64,000 nucleotides of DNA, from the NCBI RefSeq assembly GCF_017352375.1, contig NZ_JAFEVR010000016.1, positions 124,001-188,000 on the forward strand, given 5' to 3'. Below are positions 1 to 9,300 of the stretch, in pieces (within the stretch, counting starts at the first letter, position 1; every line of letters begins with the position of its first letter). Under the pieces are notes generated by a model. The model searched no databases. It had not been told where the DNA came from and worked only from the letters and a program-made list of their open reading frames with translations. This DNA is from Mycolicibacterium sp. S2-37 (lineage in GTDB: Bacteria > Actinomycetota > Actinomycetes > Mycobacteriales > Mycobacteriaceae). The position numbers were made by a program, and so were the translations under genes.

Positions 1-12
1 ACTGGAGGCCGC

Positions 13-3000
13 GTGTACCGCCGTCGCAGCAAGCCCACCGCCGCTCTGGCATACCTCGTCGTCGCGGCGATGGTGATGGCGATGACGTCGTGCGCGAGTC
101 ACGAACCGGCACCGCAGATCGGCGTCAACGCCGGACCCGACGGCACACCCGCGGCCTACCGCGAGCCGGTCAAGCTCTCCAGCGAAGACGGCGTGCTCGA
201 AGTCCGACTCTCCGCGCACCAGGGGACCGTCGACCTCGACACGGTCAAAGAACCGGTGAGCAACTTCATGGTCTTCGGTTACGAACTCGTCAGGGGCACC
301 AGTTCGGACGGATCGACCAAGGGCGACAACACCTATCCCGCACCGACGCTGCGCGTCGACCCCGGCGAACGCCTGATCGTCCACTACGACAACGATCTCG
401 CCGACATGACGATCCAGGACTACTACGACCCCGCCTATACGCGAGCCGGCGCCGACGTCCCGCTCTATCCCGAACAGCTGGAATCCTCACCGCTGAATCT
501 GCACACCCACGGACTGCACGTGAGCCCCGACGGCAACGCCGACAACGTGCTGCTCGACATTCCGGCCGGGATGGGTAACACCTTCGACTACGCGGTGCCC
601 GACGACATGCCGCAGGGCCTGTACTGGTACCACAGCCACCGCCACACCCTCACCGCGCAGCAGACCTACCGCGGGCTGGCGGGGATGCTGGAGATCGGGC
701 GCCCCGACGGCAATCTGCCACTGGTCACGCAGAACGACATCCCGGTGCGGACGATGGCGCTGCAGTACAACTACGTCTTCGACCGCGCCAACGGCGGGCA
801 CCAGCTCAACGACCTCACCCGCCCGCAATGGGTGAACACCGCGGTGGCGCCGACGGGATCGCAGATGGCCGACGGAACGTACGCGCCGAGTCTGGCGCCG
901 GTGAACTTCGCCGAACGCCCCGAGGGCACCCGCTACATGACCAACTGGTACCAGGGACCGCTCTCACCGCGGAATCACCGCGGTCAAAACCAGTTCGTCC
1001 CAGGCAATCTGCAGAGCTTCACCAGCCGCGAGGTGCAGGTGCCCGCCGACCCCCAACTCGCCGAAAACCTGCGCGACGTCCAGTACACCGTCAACGGTCA
1101 GTTCCAGCCGGAGCTGATCGCGAAACCCGGTCAGACCGAGATCTGGGTGCTGGGCAACTTCAGCGACATCGCCTACATGTCGGTCGGCCTGCGGGAGACC
1201 GCCACCGGCAACCGCCCCCCGTTCGCCGTCGTGGGCCAGGACGGCAATCCGTTCCTGCAGGTGCAACGGCCCGTCGACGGTGACGGCACCCGGCTGCTGA
1301 TTCCGCCCGGTTCGCGATACGCGATCGCGGTCACCATGCCCGAGACCGGTGACCTGGTGCTCGAACTACCCCGGCAGCAGAACGTGCCGCCGGTGGTGAA
1401 TCCCGGTGTGCTGTACACCGGCAACGGCACGGCGAACCCGCCGGCGGTCCTCGGCACGGTCACGGTCGACACCGACCACATCAGCTACACCGACGGCTTC
1501 TTCACCTTTCCCGTGCAGACCCTGCTGACCGTCAAACCCGGTGAAGGCGCAGGCCGGACCACCGCTTTCGAACCCGGCCAGAACCTCGGCGCCTACACCT
1601 CGTTCGTCGACACCTCCGCCATGACCCCGGACCTCACCCGCGAGCTGGTGGTCCGTGGCGGCTTCGACAATCAGTACGCCAACAAGACCGATCCGAAGTC
1701 GATCATGTACCAGTTCGCGGACAACGCCTTCCCGAACATTCCGTTGATCCAGGCGCGCCTCAACTCCGTCGAAGAGTGGAAGGTGGTCAACTACAACAAC
1801 GACGCGCATCCGATGCACATCCACGTCAACGACTTCCAGGTCACCGAGATCGTCAACCCGATCGCCGGGACCAGGACCGGCGTGCAGATGTGGGGTGAGG
1901 ACAACGTCAACGTGCCCGCCCCGGTGATCGACGACAACGAAGTGGCGCTCGACGTCGCGTCGACGACGGTCCGCACCCAGTTCACCGGATACACCGGCAC
2001 TTTCGTCATCCACTGTCACCGGCTCAACCACGAGGACAACGGGCTGATGGCCACCGTCAGCGTCATCCCGGAGGTGTCGACGTACGCCGTGGCGATCCCC
2101 GGCTCCGACGGTAGGCCGGCGGCGGTACGGATCTATGACGCCGACGGCGACCGGATGATCGCCGACGTGCGGCCCTTCAACGGATTTCAGGGCACCCCGT
2201 CGGTCGCGATGGCCGATGTGAACGGCGATATGGTCCTCGACCTCATCGCCGGCACGGGGGAGGGCGTCGCCCCCGAGGTGGTCGCCTACAGCGGTGCGGA
2301 GGCGCCCAGCGGCCGATTCCGGGACCAGATCGCGCGGTTCGCCCCGTTCGACGCCGACTTCCGCGGCGGGGTACGCGTCGCCGGGGCCGACATCGACGGA
2401 AATGCCCTGTCCTCCAACATCATCGTCGGTAGCGGCCCGGGTAAGGAATCGCAGGTGCGGATCTTCTCGACCACCCTGCCCGACCGGCTGGGTGAGGCCC
2501 CGGAGGTCTTCTCCTCATTCAGCCCGTATCCCGGCTCGCGCACCGGGGTGACGCTGGCGGCGGGGATGGTCGACATGGCCTCGGGCCGCGAGAGCATCGT
2601 CACCGCACCGGGCCCGGGGGACGCGCCGCTGGTCAAGACCTTCCGCTACGACCTCTACACCCCGACCGCCAGGATGGCGGCTCGGGCCACGACCAGCCAC
2701 GAACACAGCGGATATCCCGGTGCGGCGGAGATGACGTCGCAGTTCCTCGCCTTCGACGACTCCTACCGCGACGGCGTCGCGCTGTCGACCGGCTGGGTGG
2801 CCGGCGAAGAGGGCGGCGCGAAGAGCATCATCACCGGACAGGCCGGCGGCCCGGGCACCGTACGGGTATGGTCGAGCGGCTCACGGCTCGACGGATTTCC
2901 GGCGATGTACACGCTGAGCCCCGACCACCACGACGCCGCGGTGACCTTCGAGCAGACCGCATCCTTCGACCCGTTCCCCGGCGCGGGGGGAGTCGCGGTG

Positions 3001-3165
3001 GCGACCACCAGCACCACCACCGGTGCCGACCTGCTGGTGTCCGGGGCCGGCGAGCTGCGCAAGTACTCCCTGGGCCGGCCGGCGCCGGAGTCGACCACGT
3101 TGGCGCCGACGCAGCGTGCGGCGATGACGGGCCGACCCGGCGTCACACCACTCGGCGGTCGCTAG
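13..3165 (+). CDS. Lipoprotein multicopper oxidase with C-terminal FG-GAP-like region
   Basis: Copper-dependent oxidase that would couple substrate oxidation (phenolics, metal ions or bilirubin-like compounds) to O2 reduction outside the membrane. The first 27 residues are a lipoprotein signal ending MTSC, with Cys27 as the likely lipidated residue. All four copper motifs are present: HTH at 164-166, HSH at 207-209, HPMHIH at 599-604, and HCHxxxH at 667-673. The usual axial-ligand position, five residues after His673, is Leu678. The oxidase part ends near residue 690. About 350 further residues carry repeats of the type ADVNGD..LDLIAGTG and G.GKESQVRIF, like FG-GAP/VCBS beta-propeller blades, which makes the protein about twice the usual laccase length. 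GTG start preceded by GGAGG at 4-8. The 3' end overlaps the convergent molybdo-enzyme gene by 23 bases. The substrate cannot be told from sequence. Confidence 0.9.
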   Translation: MYRRRSKPTAALAYLVVAAMVMAMTSCASHEPAPQIGVNAGPDGTPAAYREPVKLSSEDGVLEVRLSAHQGTVDLDTVKEPVSNFMVFGYELVRGTSSDGSTKGDNTYPAPTLRVDPGERLIVHYDNDLADMTIQDYYDPAYTRAGADVPLYPEQLESSPLNLHTHGLHVSPDGNADNVLLDIPAGMGNTFDYAVPDDMPQGLYWYHSHRHTLTAQQTYRGLAGMLEIGRPDGNLPLVTQNDIPVRTMALQYNYVFDRANGGHQLNDLTRPQWVNTAVAPTGSQMADGTYAPSLAPVNFAERPEGTRYMTNWYQGPLSPRNHRGQNQFVPGNLQSFTSREVQVPADPQLAENLRDVQYTVNGQFQPELIAKPGQTEIWVLGNFSDIAYMSVGLRETATGNRPPFAVVGQDGNPFLQVQRPVDGDGTRLLIPPGSRYAIAVTMPETGDLVLELPRQQNVPPVVNPGVLYTGNGTANPPAVLGTVTVDTDHISYTDGFFTFPVQTLLTVKPGEGAGRTTAFEPGQNLGAYTSFVDTSAMTPDLTRELVVRGGFDNQYANKTDPKSIMYQFADNAFPNIPLIQARLNSVEEWKVVNYNNDAHPMHIHVNDFQVTEIVNPIAGTRTGVQMWGEDNVNVPAPVIDDNEVALDVASTTVRTQFTGYTGTFVIHCHRLNHEDNGLMATVSVIPEVSTYAVAIPGSDGRPAAVRIYDADGDRMIADVRPFNGFQGTPSVAMADVNGDMVLDLIAGTGEGVAPEVVAYSGAEAPSGRFRDQIARFAPFDADFRGGVRVAGADIDGNALSSNIIVGSGPGKESQVRIFSTTLPDRLGEAPEVFSSFSPYPGSRTGVTLAAGMVDMASGRESIVTAPGPGDAPLVKTFRYDLYTPTARMAARATTSHEHSGYPGAAEMTSQFLAFDDSYRDGVALSTGWVAGEEGGAKSIITGQAGGPGTVRVWSSGSRLDGFPAMYTLSPDHHDAAVTFEQTASFDPFPGAGGVAVATTSTTTGADLLVSGAGELRKYSLGRPAPESTTLAPTQRAAMTGRPGVTPLGGR

Positions 3166-5863
3166 CCTGCAACCGGGCGAAGATGCGCTCCGGGGTGAAC
3201 GGCAGTTCGCGCAGGCGCACCCCGGTGGCGTCGGAGATCGCATTGGCCAATGCAGGTGCCACGGGGTTGACGGTGCACTCCGCCATGCCCTTGGCCCGCA
3301 TCGGTCCGACCGAATCGGTGGTCTCGACGAGCAACACCTCGGTACGGGGAACATCGGCGTAGGTGGGGATCCGGTAGTTGCGCAGACTCGGATTCTGCAT
3401 CACCCCGTCGGGGCCGACCCGGTAATTCTCGGTCAACGCGAATCCGATTCCCATCGCGACGCCGCCTTCGACCTGCCCGCGCACCTGCGCGGGATTGATT
3501 ACCACGCCAGGGTCGGTGGCCTGCACGCTGTAGAGGATGCGGACCTCACCGGTGATGCGGTGCACGGCGACCCGAAATCCGTGGGCATTGGACGTCACGC
3601 TCCTGGGTGATCCGTATGCCTTTCGGGACTCGGTGAAGCGCATACCACGCTCGCGGGCCGCGGCGCCGAGCTCGGTCAGCGTGAGCCGGCCGCCACCGCA
3701 GATCACCCCGTCGTCGTCCATCGTGCACGCGGCGACGCCGACACCGGCATGGTTGGCCGCGAAGTGCAGTATCCGGTCACGCAACGCGCTCGATGCCTTG
3801 TGCACGGCGTTGCCGGCGACGAACAGTCCGGCGCTGGCGAAGGCGCCGGTGTCGAACCCGTTGCGGTCGGTGTCGGACTGCACCAACCGGATGCGTGACG
3901 GCGTGGTACCCAGCACCGTGGCCGCGATCTGGACATGCGCCGTCGAGGTGCCCTCTCCGAATTCAACAGTGCCGACGGCGATTTCGTAGATCCCATCGTC
4001 ACCCAGGGTCGCCCAGGCGTCGGAGATGTGCTCGGTGGGCGGGGCGGTTTCGTGGATGGAGCTTGCGGCACCGACGCCGACCAGCCAGTCCTCGCCCAGC
4101 GGATGGCTGTCACCGTCGCTGTTGCGCTGCAGCGCGGCGCCGACCAGGTCGATGCACGCGGTGACACCGTCCTCGGTGAAGGTGACGTCGTCGGGGTGGT
4201 CGGCGATGGCCAGCAACCGATCACCGGGCCGCACCACGTTGCGGCGCCGAAACTCCAGCGGATCGATACCCAGCTTGACTGCCAGCTCGTCTATTGCGGA
4301 CTCGATTGCGAACGTCGGCTGCGTCATACCGTAGCCGCGCAGCGCGCCGCTGGGCACGGTGTTGGTGTACGCGCAGTACACATCGAATTTCTTGTTCGGA
4401 CAGCGGTACTGGGCGACCGCCGCCGCGCCGGCGAACAGCGTCTCGCCGCCGTGGTTGCCGTAGGCGCCGGTGTTGGACACATTGTGGAAGGCGATGGCGG
4501 TCAGCGTGCCGTCGGACGTGGCGCCGAGCCGGACCGTGATCCGCATCGGGTGCCGTGGTGAGGCGGTGGTGAACTCCTCGGCGCGGGTGTACTCGAATGA
4601 CACCGGTCGGCCGGTGTCGAGTGCGGCCAGCGCGGCGAGGTCCTCGGAGATCACCTCCTGCTTGCCGCCGAAGCCGCCGCCGACACGCTTGCAGAACACC
4701 CGCAGTTGGTCGGGCCGCAGATCGAACAGGTGTGACAGCTTCAGTTTCGCGATCGAGGGGGACTGCGAGCTGGTGCGGACGTGGAGCTTGTCGTCCTCCA
4801 TCCACGCGATCGACCCGTGGGTCTCCAGGTGTGCGTGCTGGACGCGCGGCGAGATGTAGGTTCCCTCGTGGACGACGTCGGCCGCTGCGAACCCGGCCTG
4901 CGTGTCGCCGATCTCGCCGTGCAGCTCCACCAGGACGTTGCGGGTCATGTCGTGGGCGAACGGGTCGTCGTAGGCATGCAGCTGCGGTGCGCCGTCGGCC
5001 ATGGCCTGCACCGGGTCGAAGACGGCGGGCAGCACGTCGTAGACGACGCCGAGCCGGCGGCAGCCCTCCTCGGCTGCGCCGACGGAGTCGGCGAGGACGG
5101 CCGCGACCCGCTGGCCGGCGAAGCGCAGCACCCTGTCCAGGATCAGGGTGTCGTCCGGGTCGACGAGGTGGTCGGTGTGGATGGCGGAGCTGAACCGCTT
5201 GCGCGGTACGTCTTCCCACGTGTAGACACGCTGCACGCCGGGCACGGCCAGTGCATCCGACGGGTCGATCGACACGATGCGGGCGTGTGCGTGCGGTGAG
5301 GTCAGCACCTTGAGGTGCAGCATTCCGGGCAGCGCGGTGTCCATGGTGAACTCGGCGGTGCCGGTCACCACACCGTCGGCCGCCGGTGCGCCGACACTGG
5401 TACCCACCGCGGCTCCCGGCGTGGGGTCCTCGATCGCGGCGATGCCGTTGACCGCGTCTTCGATCGCGCGGTATCCCGTGCAGCGGCACAGGTTTCCCTT
5501 CAGTGCCCGGGGCAGGTCACGCTTCTGCGCCTCGGTGAAGGTGGCGGCGGTCATGATCATGCCCGCGGTGCAGAATCCGCACTGAAAGCCAGGGGCGTCG
5601 CGGAACTGCCGCTGCATCGGATGCAGGTCGTCCGGGGTGCCGAGGCCCTCGATGGTGGTCACCTCGCGGCCTTCGGCGCGGAACGCCGGGGTGATGCAAC
5701 TGTGCACAGGGGTACCGTCCAGCCAGACGGTGCAGGCGCCGCAGTCCCCGGAGTCGCAACCCTTCTTGACCCCGTACCAGCCCAGCGACCGGACGAAGGT
5801 GCGCAGGCACTGACCGGGGTGCGGCTGGTCGTCGAACGCCTCGCCGTTGACGGTATAGGTCAT
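3143..5863 (-). CDS. Molybdopterin hydroxylase, fused [2Fe-2S] and molybdenum subunit
   Basis: Xanthine dehydrogenase/aldehyde oxidase family enzyme of 906 residues. Residues 1-160 are the two-cluster [2Fe-2S] module: plant-type cluster C36, C41, C44, C56, and the second cluster CGFC at 95-98 with CRC at 126-128. The remainder is the molybdenum-cofactor domain, with GGGFGGK near 394-400, a VEFGEG segment and the KGMAE motif whose Glu862 matches the catalytic glutamate. The start is the ATG at 5863, which overlaps the stop of the upstream FAD gene by one base (TGATG), so translation is probably coupled. A longer open frame reaches 6382, but that extension is only the shadow of the FAD gene. 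FeS-Mo fusions of about this length resemble the single-chain aldehyde oxidoreductases. Substrate unknown; an aldehyde or N-heterocycle is likely. Confidence 0.88.
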   Translation of the reverse strand: MTYTVNGEAFDDQPHPGQCLRTFVRSLGWYGVKKGCDSGDCGACTVWLDGTPVHSCITPAFRAEGREVTTIEGLGTPDDLHPMQRQFRDAPGFQCGFCTAGMIMTAATFTEAQKRDLPRALKGNLCRCTGYRAIEDAVNGIAAIEDPTPGAAVGTSVGAPAADGVVTGTAEFTMDTALPGMLHLKVLTSPHAHARIVSIDPSDALAVPGVQRVYTWEDVPRKRFSSAIHTDHLVDPDDTLILDRVLRFAGQRVAAVLADSVGAAEEGCRRLGVVYDVLPAVFDPVQAMADGAPQLHAYDDPFAHDMTRNVLVELHGEIGDTQAGFAAADVVHEGTYISPRVQHAHLETHGSIAWMEDDKLHVRTSSQSPSIAKLKLSHLFDLRPDQLRVFCKRVGGGFGGKQEVISEDLAALAALDTGRPVSFEYTRAEEFTTASPRHPMRITVRLGATSDGTLTAIAFHNVSNTGAYGNHGGETLFAGAAAVAQYRCPNKKFDVYCAYTNTVPSGALRGYGMTQPTFAIESAIDELAVKLGIDPLEFRRRNVVRPGDRLLAIADHPDDVTFTEDGVTACIDLVGAALQRNSDGDSHPLGEDWLVGVGAASSIHETAPPTEHISDAWATLGDDGIYEIAVGTVEFGEGTSTAHVQIAATVLGTTPSRIRLVQSDTDRNGFDTGAFASAGLFVAGNAVHKASSALRDRILHFAANHAGVGVAACTMDDDGVICGGGRLTLTELGAAARERGMRFTESRKAYGSPRSVTSNAHGFRVAVHRITGEVRILYSVQATDPGVVINPAQVRGQVEGGVAMGIGFALTENYRVGPDGVMQNPSLRNYRIPTYADVPRTEVLLVETTDSVGPMRAKGMAECTVNPVAPALANAISDATGVRLRELPFTPERIFARLQASDRRVV

Positions 5864-6687
5864 CAGTGCCCGCCTCTGTTGAACTCGGCGCGGATCTCCT
5901 CGGCGAAGTGCAGGGCGAGGTGCCTGCGGTGCGCCGGCGAGCCGTTGGCGTCGTCGAACCAGATGTCCGGGGGCAGAGCGCGTATCCGTTGACCGAGTTC
6001 GTCGGCAGACGGCAGTGTGTCGAACGCCAACCGCACCGGACGGTCGGTGCCTGCGGTGATGGTCAGCAGGAGATCGTCCTCGTCGGGGCGCTGGGTGGCG
6101 ATGACGAAGATCGTGGAGCGGCCCAGACGGGTCAGCGTGAACCGCCGGTGGGTGACGCGCTTGCGTAGTGCGGCGGCCGGAACATCGATGGCGCGCAACA
6201 GCTCCCCGGGACCGAGGACGGTCCGGTGATCGCCGGTGACGAAGTCGGCGGCGTCGACCGTGCGGTGGCCGCCGCCGGTGTCGAGAATCGTGTACTGCGC
6301 TTCGAGCGCGACGGTGAGGGTGATCATCGGGCCGGCGGGCAGGGCCATGCAGATGTTCCCGCCGACCGTCGCCGAATTCCATACCTTGAATGATGCGAGG
6401 AACGCCTCGCAGCTGATCGGCACCAGCTCGGCAGCCCGCCAGTCGGCCGGGGCGGCGAAGGCGTGCAGATCACGGATGGTGCACATGGCGCCGATCCGCA
6501 GGCCGGCGTCGGAGGCCGTCAGTTCGTCCCAGCCCAGCGGGGCGAGATCGATCAGCCGGCGCAGGCCGGGCTGCTGATCGGAGAACAGCCAGGTGCCGCC
6601 GGCCAGCCAGGCGTCACCGGTGCGCCACTGCGCGCCGGGCGGGTCGGCGGGCGTCCGGACGACATCGGTGATGGTGGTGATATCCAT
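5863..6687 (-). CDS. Molybdopterin dehydrogenase FAD-binding subunit (CoxM/XdhB-like)
   Basis: 274-residue FAD subunit that would take electrons from the FeS clusters of the following gene product. The N-terminal part carries the FAD pyrophosphate-binding motif AGGTWLF. The central segment SATVGGNICMALPAG matches the TVGGN loop of the CoxM/XdhB FAD domain, and a CO-dehydrogenase flavoprotein C-terminal domain follows (HRRFTLTRLGRSTIF). ATG at 6687, preceded on the minus strand by GAAGGA at good spacing. It is the first gene of a two-gene operon with the fused FeS-Mo subunit; together they make a complete three-cofactor hydroxylase from two polypeptides. An XdhC-like maturation gene is present but 20 kb away at 26208. 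Confidence 0.85.
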   Translation of the reverse strand: MDITTITDVVRTPADPPGAQWRTGDAWLAGGTWLFSDQQPGLRRLIDLAPLGWDELTASDAGLRIGAMCTIRDLHAFAAPADWRAAELVPISCEAFLASFKVWNSATVGGNICMALPAGPMITLTVALEAQYTILDTGGGHRTVDAADFVTGDHRTVLGPGELLRAIDVPAAALRKRVTHRRFTLTRLGRSTIFVIATQRPDEDDLLLTITAGTDRPVRLAFDTLPSADELGQRIRALPPDIWFDDANGSPAHRRHLALHFAEEIRAEFNRGGH

Positions 6688-6893
6688 GGCGGATCCTTCG
6701 CGGTCCGGCGGAGCTGGCCGGACGAGTGGCTGAGCGGCCGACAGTACGGGAGAGTATCTGCCGCGGTGAACATTTGCCGAAGTTGTGAGTTTCCCGGGTA
6801 CCGGGGTGGGACATGGGCTGACCGGCTACCGTTGCGCGAGGCCGTGCCCGACACCCGCGAACCTTGCTCAGGGCGTAACCCGCGGGAGGAGCT

Positions 6894-7892
6894 ATGGGTC
6901 AGGACATTCCCCATCGAGGGCACGGCGATGCGACGTTCGAACCCCCGCGCGGCGCGGCGACGCTGATCATCGGGCAGCGGGTGCACGCCGGCCGGGAGGA
7001 CGACTACCGGCGGTGGCAGCGGCAGGTCAACGCCGCCGCTGAACGCTTCCCAGGGTTCGAGGGCTCCGACGTCACACCGCCGACCGGGGTGCAGGAGGAC
7101 TGGCTGTCGGTGCTCCAGTTCGGTTCGCTCAACCAGCTGCAGGACTGGCTCAACAGCGCGATCCGGCTGGACCTGATCGACAAGGGCCGGCCGCTCTTCG
7201 ACGGCCCGGGAACGGTGCAGGTGCTCGCGCGCGACCGGCAGGAGCCCGACACGCTGGTGACCGTCGTCGTCACCCACCGGGTCGCCGACGACAAGGTCGA
7301 GGACTTCCTGGCCTGGCAGAAGCGGGTCGACGAGGCCGAGAGCGCCTTTCCGGGCTTCCGCGGTTCAGAGGTGTTCCGGCCGATCGAAGGCATCCAGGAG
7401 GAGTGGATCATCTCCTACCGATTCGACACCGCCGAGCACCTCGACGCCTGGCTCACCTCCGGGCGACGCCGGGAACTGCTCAGCGAGGCCGACCACTTCG
7501 GCGAGTTCACCCTGCGCACGATCGACCACTCCTTCGGCAGCTGGTTCTCGTTCGGCGACAAGGACGAATCGCCGCCGTCGGACTTCCGCACGTCCATCGC
7601 CGTGTGGGTGGGTCTCTACCCGACCGTGGTGCTGCTGAGCCTGCTCACCCGGCCGCTGGGCATGCCGCTGTGGCTGGGCCTGCTGGTCGGGAATCTGCTG
7701 TCGAGCTTCGCCATGACCTATCTGACCATGCCGTACTACGTCCACCCGCTCCTCGGGTGGTGGCTCAAACCACGTGCAGGGCAGCGGGAAACCGCCGTGG
7801 CGGCCCGCGGATTCCTGCTCGTGTTCGCGGTCACCGCGTTCTGGGCCGTCGTCTTCTATCTGGTGACCGTGCACCTGCTGAAGCTGAACTGA
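6894..7892 (+). CDS. Membrane-anchored protein with two ABM (antibiotic biosynthesis monooxygenase) domains
   Basis: 332 residues. Two tandem ABM ferredoxin-like domains of about 95 residues each are visible as repeats: ATLIIGQRVHAGREDDYRRW...FPGFEGSDV, then VVVTHRVADDKVEDFLAW...FPGFRGSEV. They are followed by about three hydrophobic segments (near 234-256, 258-280 and 305-327) that would anchor the protein in the membrane. ABM domains include heme-degrading and quinone-forming monooxygenases, but many members have no known reaction, and I see no feature that assigns one here. ATG at 6894 has a strong ribosome site, GGGAGGA at 6884-6890. It is transcribed away from the molybdo-enzyme operon across a 206-bp promoter region and stops 3 bp before the convergent GAP-family gene. 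Confidence 0.8.
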   Translation: MGQDIPHRGHGDATFEPPRGAATLIIGQRVHAGREDDYRRWQRQVNAAAERFPGFEGSDVTPPTGVQEDWLSVLQFGSLNQLQDWLNSAIRLDLIDKGRPLFDGPGTVQVLARDRQEPDTLVTVVVTHRVADDKVEDFLAWQKRVDEAESAFPGFRGSEVFRPIEGIQEEWIISYRFDTAEHLDAWLTSGRRRELLSEADHFGEFTLRTIDHSFGSWFSFGDKDESPPSDFRTSIAVWVGLYPTVVLLSLLTRPLGMPLWLGLLVGNLLSSFAMTYLTMPYYVHPLLGWWLKPRAGQRETAVAARGFLLVFAVTAFWAVVFYLVTVHLLKLN

Positions 7893-7895
7893 AGG

Positions 7896-8573
7896 TCAGG
7901 CACCGGCGAGCACGCCGTGAATCCCCTTGTACAGAACCATGACACCGATCACCAGGAGGATCCCGGCGATGAGAACGGCGTGCTGCTGCTCCATCCAGTC
8001 CGCGAGCCGCCGCAGCGGCGCGTCCAGCCGGTGGGTGAACAGCGCGTAGGCCACGATCGGGAGCAGCACCGTCGAGCCGGCGATCAGCACGAAGTACACC
8101 GCCGCCGACCACGCGCCGGCGACGCCCAGGCCGCTCGTTCCGATGGCGACACCCGCTGCGGCGCAGACGAAGAACACCTTCGGGTTCACCGCCACCAGCA
8201 CCGTCGCGGTGAGGAACGACCGGGCGGGTGACAGGCCGGTCAGCTTCGTCATCCACTTGGGGGTGTGCCCTTCACCACGCCGTAGCCACCGGTAGACCGC
8301 GAAGCCGATCAGCACCACGCCCACGACGATCCGCACCCACGACGCCCACGGCGGCGGCTTGTCGAAGTTCCCGACCAACCCGGACAGCAGCAGGAACACC
8401 GACTCCAGCGCGAACAGGCCGAGCAGCCATCCGGCGAGGAACGCCAGCCCGGCCGGACGCGGCTTCGGCGACCTGAGCGCCAGCACCGCGGGGATGATCG
8501 ACAGCGGGGACAACGCGATCACCATTGCCAGCGGTATCAGTTCGAGCAGGATCGATCCCCACCTGTCGCCCAT
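7896..8573 (-). CDS. GAP-family (LysE-like) integral membrane protein
   Basis: 225 residues with six hydrophobic segments arranged as in the LysE/GAP (Sap) family: an N-terminal pair with the motif MVIALSPLSIIPAVLAL, a loop after residue 85, then FLTATVLVAVNPKVFFVC and further helices. In mycobacteria, members of this family are linked to export of lipids such as glycopeptidolipids; that is family knowledge, and no glycolipid genes lie beside this copy. I chose ATG 8573 over GTG 8579 because AGGAAGG sits five bases upstream of the ATG but abuts the GTG. The gene is 63 bp downstream of a TetR regulator on the same strand, which might control it. Confidence 0.75.
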   Translation of the reverse strand: MGDRWGSILLELIPLAMVIALSPLSIIPAVLALRSPKPRPAGLAFLAGWLLGLFALESVFLLLSGLVGNFDKPPPWASWVRIVVGVVLIGFAVYRWLRRGEGHTPKWMTKLTGLSPARSFLTATVLVAVNPKVFFVCAAAGVAIGTSGLGVAGAWSAAVYFVLIAGSTVLLPIVAYALFTHRLDAPLRRLADWMEQQHAVLIAGILLVIGVMVLYKGIHGVLAGA

Positions 8574-8636
8574 GGCCACCTTCCTGTCGAATCGGGTCTG
8601 AACCTAGCAAGATCTGGCGGTGTGTTCTGTGCGACC

Positions 8637-9250
8637 TCAGGGACGCAGGATGTGTCGGATCATGTCGTCGAGCTGTTCGGAGCTGGACACCACCGGCTGC
8701 CCCTGGACGAAGCTGGTCATGACGCCGCTGATGAACGTCATGACCATGACGGCGCGCTGCTCGACGAGGCGCTCGGCTCCGGCATGACCCTGGTACCACT
8801 GGGCGATCACGCTGTGGGCCAGGCCGTGCAACCGCTCGCCGTACGCGCGGACGATGTCGGCCAGTTCCGGGTCGCTGCGCGCGCTCAGGATCACTTCGAA
8901 CCGGGCGCGGGTGCGGGTCAGGTAGGGCTCGGTGCCCGACAGGATGACCAGTCGCGCCAAACCGCGGGTGCCGGAGAAGCCGGCAGAGTCGTCGTCGGCC
9001 AGTTCCGAGAGCACCGACAGGTCGCTCAGGTCGAGCTCGGTGAGTCGCTCGGCGACACCGTGGATGAGTGCCTTGCGGGTGCGGAAATAGAACGACGTGG
9101 TGCCGGCGGGTACACCCGCGTGCTGATCGACGCGCGGATGGCTCAGCCCGCGGGCGCCGTTCGTGCCGAGTAGTTCGATCGCGGCGTCGGCGAGGTCGCG
9201 CCTGCGCTGGGCGGGGGCGTGCTTGCGGCGTGGGGTGGCGATGGCCGCAT
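8637..9250 (-). CDS. TetR/AcrR-family regulator, apparently frameshifted in its first codons
   Basis: The frame ending at 8637 encodes a full TetR-type protein of about 200 residues. The helix-turn-helix begins RRRDLADAAIELL and includes GVPAGTTSFYFRTRKAL, followed by a ligand-binding domain ending DMIRHILRP. This frame has no ATG, GTG, TTG or CTG between the in-frame stop at 9303-9305 and the helix-turn-helix; the first GTG, at 9014, would remove the DNA-binding domain. An ATG at 9250 sits in the +1 frame. One extra C in the run at 9232-9235 (GGGG on the plus strand) would join it as MRPSPPPRRKHAPAQRRR, a normal TetR N-terminus. So either a one-base deletion, a sequencing error, or an unusual start such as ATC 9242. 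A palindrome at 9301-9316 is its probable operator. Confidence 0.7.
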
Positions 9251-9300
9251 CGTATCGACCCCGGCCCGAGCCGGGGCGTCGGACGCGAAGCGACCCGAAA

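Noticed and set aside
3143..6382. A 1079-codon minus-strand frame spanning the Mo-enzyme and FAD genes
   Set aside because: The 5' third is a low-complexity Arg/Pro/His shadow of the FAD gene. The real protein starts at ATG 5863, directly at the FAD gene's stop.
6700..6800. Possible tRNA: the sequence near 6720 looks like a Ser/Leu tRNA D-arm (GAGTGGCTGAGCGG)
   Set aside because: No matching T-arm (GGTTCGA), no acceptor-stem complement and no 3' discriminator found within tRNA distance.
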